Assembly: GCA_018831025.1 (NCBI GenBank)
Contig: JAHJRB010000008.1
Span: forward strand, 1 to 18,869
From: Nanobdellota archaeon
GTDB lineage: Archaea; Nanobdellota; Nanobdellia; SCGC-AAA011-G17; ARS1403
DNA: 18,869 nucleotides
Direction of reading: 5' to 3'
Of the stretch, positions 1 through 4,641 are shown piece by piece. The stretch's first letter is position 1, and every line of letters starts with the position of its first letter. The notes under the pieces are model-generated. The model made no database searches. It had not been told where the DNA came from and was given only the letters and a program-made list of their open reading frames with translations. Both the position numbers and the translations under genes were made by a program.

Positions 1-74
1 CCAACTATTGCTATTATTTCCTTTCTTTTTAAGAACCTTTTTATCTTACTTTCAAGTGTTCTTTTAACATACAT
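1..74 (-). CDS. DUF4143-type AAA ATPase, N-terminal fragment (cut by window edge)
   Basis: The minus strand opens with ATG at 74-72 and reads 24 codons to the edge, beginning MYVKRTLESKIKRFL and continuing to EIIAIVG. A short basic helix followed by a hydrophobic strand and a glycine is how archaeal DUF4143 (COG1373) ATPases enter their Walker A loop, as in the intact relative at 15327-16607 (EITIITGIRRSGKST). Only the entry to the P-loop is visible, so the GKT/S itself cannot be confirmed. The gene is divergent from the repeat protein downstream. An inverted repeat begins 2 bases before its start codon. The family has no settled cellular function. Confidence rests on the pattern of the N-terminus alone. 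Confidence 0.6.
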   Translation of the reverse strand, partial: MYVKRTLESKIKRFLKRKEIIAIV

Positions 75-76
75 TT

Positions 77-119
77 TAACCTCACTAAAATTGCAATATT
101 TGTATTAATAGTGAGGTTA
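77..119 (-). promoter_or_regulatory. Inverted repeat flanking the TATA region of the edge ATPase gene
   Basis: A perfect 11-bp inverted repeat (TAACCTCACTA at 77-87, TAGTGAGGTTA at 109-119) surrounds a 21-base centre. On the minus strand the centre holds a TATA-like TACAAATATT at 104-95, which is 21-30 bases before the ATG at 74. The proximal arm ends 2 bases from the start codon. This geometry suits a repressor or autoregulator operator. The intact ATPase at 16607 has a comparable layout with a different sequence. The binding protein is unknown. Confidence 0.55.
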
Positions 120-269
120 TTTATAAAGCTTTTGTTTTAATTCTATGTAGTTTAAATACAATTTTATATTAGAGAAATAAGAGGATATAATCTTAGTAAA
201 ATTCTAAGAGATGTTACAACCTTTTTTTCTTTTAAATCTAAGGGAGCCAATAACCATAATGATATTTCT

Positions 270-788
270 TTGCTTTTTAATGAACATAGTAAAAGGATAC
301 GTTGGACAAAGGGTTTAATGTGGAAACATATTATTGCAAAAGAAGCACAGAAAAGAGGAATTGGATGGAGAATAGCATTTGATGAAATTCAGGATCCTAA
401 TACTCCTGATTTTAGAAGATTTATATTGTCTCAGACAGATGATGAACTATTGCAAATAGCTTCTGTTTGGGGTGCACATCATTATGGAGATTCTGATTTT
501 TTTTCCCAAATGGCAGAGAGATATGTTAATATAAGTAATTGGGAAGTGCAAGCCTCTTTAGCTTGTAGTCCTTTAACTCCTCCAGGAATACTTCATGAAA
601 TTGGTTCCAAAAAAGCAAAAGAAGAAGGGTTAGGATATATTTTAAGAATTATTGGTAGGAACCCTTCTACTTTAAAAGAAACACTTATTAATATAACTGA
701 AGATCAATCCCTTGATGATCATTATCGAAAAGTTGCTAGATTAAATCTTGAGAAAGGTTTACTTGTAGCTACTACGCGTGCTTCATGA
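270..788 (+). CDS. Leucine-rich-repeat-variant-like hypothetical protein, start uncertain
   Basis: This reading frame gives about 172 residues of unknown function. The C-terminal half has segments like ASLACSPLTPPGILHEI and GRNPSTLKETLINI. These resemble the NP(x)TP-helix units of leucine-rich-repeat-variant/HEAT-like solenoids, which usually bind protein or nucleic acid partners. The only start-like codon near the beginning is TTG at 270. The frame stays open without a stop back to 156, reading as plausible protein (YIREIRGYNLSKIL) but with no ATG or GTG. The gene may therefore be 5'-truncated or begin at a rare codon. Its stop lies 7 bases before the ATG of the next gene, which suggests cotranscription. 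No catalytic motif, signal peptide or membrane segment is seen. Confidence 0.5.
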   Translation: MLFNEHSKRIRWTKGLMWKHIIAKEAQKRGIGWRIAFDEIQDPNTPDFRRFILSQTDDELLQIASVWGAHHYGDSDFFSQMAERYVNISNWEVQASLACSPLTPPGILHEIGSKKAKEEGLGYILRIIGRNPSTLKETLINITEDQSLDDHYRKVARLNLEKGLLVATTRAS

Positions 789-795
789 GATTAAA

Positions 796-1551
796 ATGAA
801 AATATTAACACTTAACCTTTATAGATATTATGAAAATTGGGAAAAAAGAAAAAATTTGATAGTTAAATATATTCAAGAACAAAATCCTGGTATTATTTTT
901 CTACAAGAATGCTTTGATGATGCAAGATACAATACTCCTAAAAATAACCAAGCTATTCAATTGAATAAAAAACTAAATTATAAAGAATGTGTTTATGATA
1001 TCGCTGAAAAATTATGTACTGAAAGAGAGAAACCCATAACAGCTTCTGTGTTTGATGGATTAGGTTGTTTAAGTAGGTTTGAAATTATTGAAAAAAATAA
1101 AATATCTTTAAAAAAGTCAAAAGACGACAAACATTTTAGAATTATCCAGCGTTTTCTTTTTAAAATAAATAAAAAAAAGTTTCTTTTCTACCATACCCAC
1201 TATTCTAATAGAGATGGATGGGCTCGCGAACATCTTAAAGAAACAATCCAATTAGCGAATAAAGAAAAATTACAACCGATAATAGTAGGGGATTTAAATA
1301 TAAGACTAACAGAAGATATTCAAAAATTTACTAAGTCAAAATATTTGAATTCTTGGGAAATCAAAGACTATATTTCATATCCTTCTGAAGAAGAAGTTTT
1401 AGATTATGTGTTAATACCTAAAACAATGAAGTTTATAAATATACTTTGTGATAAAGATGGATTATCAGATCATAGACCTCTTGTTGTAGAGATTAATGAA
1501 TCTATACTTAAAACTAATAGAAACTTGAAAAATGGAGATTTAAATTCTTAA
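796..1551 (+). CDS. Endonuclease/exonuclease/phosphatase (EEP) fold hydrolase
   Basis: The 251-residue protein has the EEP-fold signature in order: Asn7 in TLNLYR, the metal-binding Glu38 in IIFLQE, HTH at 133-135, GDLN at 165-168, LDYVLI at 202-207 and SDHRP at 224-228. These are the Mg-binding and catalytic residues of metal-dependent phosphodiesterases/phosphatases such as DNase I, ExoIII and sphingomyelinases. The substrate cannot be told from sequence. The ATG at 796 is preferred because the conserved first strand begins there; a GTG at 778 would add six residues and overlap the previous gene. Ten bases after its stop comes the disrupted phosphatase, so the two probably formed one transcript of phosphoester hydrolases. 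Confidence 0.8.
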   Translation: MKILTLNLYRYYENWEKRKNLIVKYIQEQNPGIIFLQECFDDARYNTPKNNQAIQLNKKLNYKECVYDIAEKLCTEREKPITASVFDGLGCLSRFEIIEKNKISLKKSKDDKHFRIIQRFLFKINKKKFLFYHTHYSNRDGWAREHLKETIQLANKEKLQPIIVGDLNIRLTEDIQKFTKSKYLNSWEIKDYISYPSEEEVLDYVLIPKTMKFINILCDKDGLSDHRPLVVEINESILKTNRNLKNGDLNS

Positions 1552-1560
1552 ATTTTTGTT

Positions 1561-2016
1561 ATGAAAAAAATATATTTTTTGAGACACTGTGAGGCAGAAA
1601 GACATCCTACTTTGTTATACACTTTAGATTCCCTTACTAAGAGAGGAGAACAACAAGCAGCAAATATTTCTATGAATTTTTCTTCAAGAGTAGATTGTAT
1701 ATTATCTAGTCCTTATATGAGGGCTAAAAAAACAGCAAAAATAATAGGTGAAAAAATAAATATTGGGATTGAAATTGATTCTAATTGGGGAGAATTAAAT
1801 AGGGGATTTTATACAGAAAGACCTTACCAAGAATTTCTTGAAGAATGGGAAAAACAAGGTAAGGATTATGATTATGCTCCTCCTTCTGGAGAAAGTGTAA
1901 ATCATGTTAGGAAGAGAATAGTTAGCGGAATTGATAATGTCATTCTCGTCGTAAGGAAACTCTTACAGACTTTAGTCTGTAGGGGAATTACGACCTCCTT
2001 CTTCTATTTTTCTTAA
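1561..2016 (+). pseudogene. Histidine phosphatase gene truncated by an IS200-type insertion
   Basis: The first 131 residues are a good histidine-phosphatase (phosphoglycerate-mutase-like) N-terminus: FLRHCEAE (R8, nucleophile H9), SSPYMRAKKTA, and an acid in WGELNRGFY. The family's next strand reads approximately VILVV(S/T)HG and carries the second catalytic His. Here VILVV is reached at about 1953, and the frame then runs into the IS left-end hairpin, adding 20 foreign residues before the stop. The second His and the C-terminal third are missing, and I find no remnant beyond the IS, where queD begins at once. The product should be inactive. A complete, different family member lies at 7720-8337. 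Confidence 0.8.
1948..1994 (+). repeat. IS left-end imperfect hairpin
   Basis: The outer stem GTCGTAA/TTACGAC (1948-1954 with 1988-1994) closes over short bulges and an inner stem of about 11 pairs (1960-1970 with 1975-1985, including a G-T wobble). The tetraloop is TTTA. A bulged subterminal hairpin is the kind of structure that TnpA of IS200/IS605 elements recognises. Confidence 0.7.
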
Positions 2017-2046
2017 CATTTTTCAAGTTTTAAATATTAAAAATGA

Positions 2047-2127
2047 GTGCGCAACGAATTGGCGCACGCATCCAAACACTATGAGTTAGCGTGAGCTATG
2101 TTTCCAAACGTTGCGCAGGAGGCAAAA
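2047..2127 (+). promoter_or_regulatory. Structured leader of tnpA with alternative pairings at the ribosome site
   Basis: TGCGCAACG (2048-2056) is fully complementary to CGTTGCGCA (2109-2117). The last base of the second arm is the first base of a strong AGGAGG (2117-2122) placed 5 bases before the tnpA ATG. A competing hairpin, GTGCGC/GCGCAC (2047-2052 with 2062-2067), uses the same first arm. Pairing of the long arms would place a stem against the ribosome site. Leader structures that restrain tnpA translation are known in bacterial IS200; the switch here is inference. Confidence 0.5.
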
Positions 2128-2564
2128 ATGGAACTTAAATCAACTCAGCATGGGTATGTCAAAACACATACCATTTTGTTTTTGTACCAAAGTGTAGGCA
2201 CAAATATTTTGTTGTACCAAGCGTTAAAGAGCTTTGTAAACAAAGCTTTTATGAAGTTGCTCAAAAAAACAACTTCACTATCTACACACTTGAAATCCAA
2301 CCGGATCATGTGCATCTATTTGTTGACTTCCCACCAGCATATTCAGTAAGTAAGGTGGTGCAGTTATTTAAAGGGTTTTCTGCATATAAAATCTTGCAGA
2401 AAAATCCTTCAATCAGAGGAACTTTCCTTCGCAAAAACCATTTCTGGTCTGCAGGAAAATTCTACAGATCTGTTGGCAATGTAACTGCAGATACCATTCA
2501 GCACTACATTGAACAAAGCCAATATGGCTGGAATTTTGAACATCAAGCTAAACTGAGAGTTTAG
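2128..2564 (+). pseudogene. tnpA: IS200/IS605 family TnpA (Y1 transposase), single frameshift
   Basis: TnpA is a HUH/tyrosine single-strand transposase. The first 14 codons (MELKSTQHGYVKTH) read in the frame of the ATG at 2128. The remainder (YHFVFVPKCRHKYF and on) reads in another frame from about 2169, and loss of one T in CAT-TAC explains the change. The second frame holds the metal-binding HUH motif in DHVHLFVDF, the FWSAGKFY segment and the catalytic-Tyr helix around QHYIEQSQ. Without the frameshift the length (about 145 residues) is normal. There is no slippery heptamer at the break, so this looks like a mutation or read error, not programmed frameshifting. AGGAGG at 2117-2122 supports the start. 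Confidence 0.85.
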
Positions 2565-2570
2565 CTCTCA
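2554..2570 (+). terminator. Short hairpin across the tnpA stop
   Basis: TGAGAG (2554-2559) and CTCTCA (2565-2570) form a 6-bp stem with a 5-base loop containing the tnpA stop codon. There is no T-run, so it may be an element-end structure and not a terminator. Confidence 0.3.
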
Positions 2571-2581
2571 CCGTTGGATAC

Positions 2582-2599
2582 CTCGACCTTCAGGTCGAG
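2582..2599 (+). repeat. IS right-end hairpin
   Basis: A perfect 7-bp stem CTCGACC/GGTCGAG with a TTCA loop lies just inside the right boundary and 5 bases before the queD stop codon on the other strand. It is the expected counterpart of the left-end hairpin. Confidence 0.65.
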
Positions 2600-2604
2600 A
2601 TAAT

Positions 2605-3045
2605 TTATCCATTCTTTTTTTCTGCATAAGCTGTATCAGTTTCCCATAATCTTATTTTTGTAACTGTTATTTTATCTGTTAATTTTTTCTGAGTTGTTAA
2701 CTCTTTGAATATCCATTGAGCCATATTTTCTGCTGTGGTATTAAAAGGGAGTGCTAATAGTTTCTGGTCTATTTTTGTTTTCAAAAACTTTGCTATTAGC
2801 TTATCAGTATATGAATTACTATTGTAAACAAATGCGTGGTCAAATTTATCAACTATGAATTTCTTTACAAGTGATTTTAAATCTGAAAAATCTACTATCA
2901 TTCCATCACTACTTCCTCCTATTTGGGGGTTTCCTTCTATTTCAACTTCAAGTTTATAGGTGTGACCGTGAACATTTTTACATAACCCCCTATGACCAAC
3001 TAATCGATGGGCACAATGCCAGTTAAATACTTTTGTTATATTCAT
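2605..3045 (-). CDS. queD: 6-carboxy-5,6,7,8-tetrahydropterin synthase (QueD)
   Basis: This T-fold enzyme converts 7,8-dihydroneopterin triphosphate (or the product of the neighbouring cyclohydrolase) to carboxy-tetrahydropterin, the second step to preQ0. The 146 residues show the zinc ligands His13 and His26/His28 (NVHGH), the catalytic Cys22 in the QueD-type C-x3-HGH motif, FDHAFVYN, and the terminal glutamate segment RLWETDTAYAE. The ATG at 3045 is chosen because the T-fold starts there (MNITKVFNWHCAHR) and it follows the upstream stop by one base (TAA-G-ATG). A 35-residue upstream extension in this frame has a false signal-peptide look and lies wholly in folE2. Third gene of the queE-folE2-queD operon; its stop abuts the IS. 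Confidence 0.92.
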   Translation of the reverse strand: MNITKVFNWHCAHRLVGHRGLCKNVHGHTYKLEVEIEGNPQIGGSSDGMIVDFSDLKSLVKKFIVDKFDHAFVYNSNSYTDKLIAKFLKTKIDQKLLALPFNTTAENMAQWIFKELTTQKKLTDKITVTKIRLWETDTAYAEKKNG

Positions 3046-3046
3046 C

Positions 3047-3853
3047 TTAACTATATCTCCAGTGTATACATTTTGGTGTTTTTCCCCCTTCAATGTACCC
3101 AAAAGCATCATGATTATGAATACTTTCTTCATTAAGAACACCAACTCCATACCATATAATATTTTTATCTTTCTTTATTTGGAAAACAATATCCCTAACT
3201 ATATCTTCTACGAACTTAGGATTTTTATAGGCTTTCTCTGTAACATATTTTTCATCATCCCTCTTTAATAATGTGAATATTTCACAAGGAGCCTGTTTTT
3301 CAACTAATTTGATAATATCTTCAATCCAAATTTTTCTAGAAGAATTAACTCTTATCATTACATGGCTTCTTTGGTTATGTGCTCCATTTTTACTTATCTC
3401 TTTGCTACACGGGCAAAGGGTAGTTATTGGTACTCTAACTTCAAGAATATTTTCCTTCGTATTTCCTTTTATAGCACAAACAAATCTACACTGATAATTT
3501 AATAGACTTTTCTTCTTTGAGATTGGTGAAGTTTTTTCTATGAAGAAAGGGAAAATAATCTTTATCTCTGCAGATTTTGCTTCTAATTTTTTCATTATAT
3601 CTTCAGCCATCTCTCCTATAATATCAAGATTAATAATTTTTGTTCTATATTTTTCAACAATTTCTATAAACCTGCTCATATGGGTACCTTTGAAATTGTG
3701 TGGTAAAGTTATAAACATATCAAATTCACAGACACTTGTTTGATATCTATCTCCCTTACAAGCAATCTTCATCGGATAGATTAGATGCTTTATTCCAGTT
3801 TTATTAATAGATAATTTTCTTTTATCGATAGAGTTTTGAATATCTTTCATCAT
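3047..3853 (-). CDS. folE2: GTP cyclohydrolase IB (FolE2/MptA family)
   Basis: Opens GTP to a dihydroneopterin phosphate, the first step to preQ0. In archaea the homologue MptA is Fe(II)-dependent and makes the 2',3'-cyclic phosphate. The 268-residue protein carries the family signature ITTLCPCSKEISKNGAHNQR (metal ligand Cys147, His159), the N-terminal metal-binding GTHMSRF (His58) and SIHNHDAFGYIEGG near the end. It is shorter than typical MptA (over 300 residues) and closer to bacterial FolE2, so the two names are not separable by eye. The start ATG overlaps the queE stop by four bases (ATGA), indicating translational coupling. The same enzyme could also feed folate- or methanopterin-like pathways, but the operon points to deazapurine synthesis. 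Confidence 0.9.
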   Translation of the reverse strand: MMKDIQNSIDKRKLSINKTGIKHLIYPMKIACKGDRYQTSVCEFDMFITLPHNFKGTHMSRFIEIVEKYRTKIINLDIIGEMAEDIMKKLEAKSAEIKIIFPFFIEKTSPISKKKSLLNYQCRFVCAIKGNTKENILEVRVPITTLCPCSKEISKNGAHNQRSHVMIRVNSSRKIWIEDIIKLVEKQAPCEIFTLLKRDDEKYVTEKAYKNPKFVEDIVRDIVFQIKKDKNIIWYGVGVLNEESIHNHDAFGYIEGGKTPKCIHWRYS

Positions 3854-4524
3854 ACACCTCTTCTTTTACTACCCCAAATGGTCTTATGTAATTGGAGAGA
3901 AAATCTAACATCTAAATTGTCTTTTAAGATTAGATTAACCAACTTTTTTGCTTTGATACCTTCCAATGGGATAAAAATCACATTTGTTTTACTGATAAGT
4001 TTATTTGTATTTATAATTTTTTTAGCATAGTTGTAATCTTTCTCATCTTTAATAACAAATTTACATTGATCTTTTTTCTTTAAAATCTCTAAATTTTTAA
4101 AATTCATCTTTTTTGATTCTTTAGAGGAAGGACATTTAATGTCCATAGCAGTAGAAACTTTCTTAGGGATTTTAGAAATATCAAAGGACCCATTAGTTTC
4201 TATAGAAAGATTATATCCTTTATCAATTAATATCTTCATTAATTTGTAAATCGGAGGTTGGAGAAGGGGTTCTCCCCCAGTTATGCATACTCTTTTGGTT
4301 TTCATATTTTTTAACTTTGCAAGAATCTCTTTTATGTTTATCTTCTCTCCTCCAGAATAAGCATATTTTGTATCGCACCAGTTACATTGAAGGTTACATC
4401 CCATTGTCCTTATAAAGACTGTAGGCAGACCAGAAAATATCCCTTCTCCCTGAAGGGAAAAAAACATTTCACTTATATTCAGAATTTTATCCTTGTTTTG
4501 TCCTGAGATATCAGATTTAGACAT
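3850..4524 (-). CDS. queE: 7-carboxy-7-deazaguanine synthase (QueE), radical SAM
   Basis: Converts carboxy-tetrahydropterin to 7-carboxy-7-deazaguanine using S-adenosylmethionine and a 4Fe-4S cluster. The 224-residue sequence has the substrate strand EMFFSLQGEG, the cluster motif GCNLQCNWCDT (Cys43, Cys47, Cys50; C-x3-C-x2-C), the SAM-binding ITGGEPLLQ, SIETNGSF, and a FSLQLHKTIWG end. The ATG at 4524 is preferred over a TTG at 4542 because an archaeal TATA box lies about 30 bases upstream of it. First gene of a three-gene operon with folE2 (4-base overlap) and queD, divergent from the fusion gene that supplies QueC. Confidence 0.93.
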   Translation of the reverse strand: MSKSDISGQNKDKILNISEMFFSLQGEGIFSGLPTVFIRTMGCNLQCNWCDTKYAYSGGEKINIKEILAKLKNMKTKRVCITGGEPLLQPPIYKLMKILIDKGYNLSIETNGSFDISKIPKKVSTAMDIKCPSSKESKKMNFKNLEILKKKDQCKFVIKDEKDYNYAKKIINTNKLISKTNVIFIPLEGIKAKKLVNLILKDNLDVRFSLQLHKTIWGSKRRGV

Positions 4525-4550
4525 TTTTATAATGTTAAACAATCATAATA

Positions 4551-4560
4551 CAATATAAAC
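4551..4560 (-). promoter_or_regulatory. TATA box of the queE-folE2-queD operon
   Basis: The minus strand reads GTTTATATTG here, 27-36 bases before the queE ATG. This matches the box of the divergent gene (GTTTATATAT) and implies a nearly leaderless transcript. Confidence 0.6.
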
Positions 4561-4611
4561 TTAATGTTCGGTATTTTATTGCCCCTAAACAATAATAACA
4601 ATATGGAAAAG

Positions 4612-4621
4612 TTTATATATT
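4612..4621 (+). promoter_or_regulatory. TATA box of the glycosyltransferase-QueC operon
   Basis: TTTATATATT is preceded by an A-rich BRE-like stretch (GGAAAAG) and lies exactly 21-30 bases before the ATG at 4642. This places the transcription start at or next to that codon and rules against the ATGs at 4564 and 4603, which lie upstream of the box. Confidence 0.75.
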
Positions 4622-4641
4622 TATGTTATAGAAATATTATT

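Larger units (their letters stand above)
1945..2604 (+). mobile_element. IS200/IS605-type insertion sequence (boundaries approximate)
   Basis: About 660 bp of less AT-rich DNA is bounded by a left-end imperfect hairpin (1948-1994) and a right-end hairpin (2582-2599). Between them are a structured leader and a Y1-transposase gene. There are no terminal inverted repeats or target duplications, as expected for single-strand-transposing IS200/IS605 elements. There is no tnpB, so it resembles the IS200 group. The left end interrupts the histidine phosphatase; the right end lies up to about 5 bases from the queD stop. The tnpA frameshift should make it non-autonomous unless helped in trans. Confidence 0.8.

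Noticed and set aside
2165..2175. Programmed frameshifting in tnpA
   Set aside because: There is no slippery heptamer or downstream pseudoknot, and IS200/IS605 transposases normally read in one frame. A one-base loss explains it.
3046..3150. N-terminal extension of QueD starting MELVFLMKKVFIIMMLLG that looks like a signal peptide
   Set aside because: It lies wholly within folE2 in another frame. QueD is cytosolic and its conserved fold begins at the ATG at 3045.
4564..4641. Earlier ATG starts (4564, 4603) for the glycosyltransferase-QueC gene
   Set aside because: They lie upstream of the TATA box at 4612-4621, and the extra residues are Asn-rich and unrelated to the glycosyltransferase fold.
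4525..4641. preQ1/preQ0 riboswitch in the que intergenic region
   Set aside because: Both promoters give leaderless or nearly leaderless transcripts, leaving no room for an aptamer.
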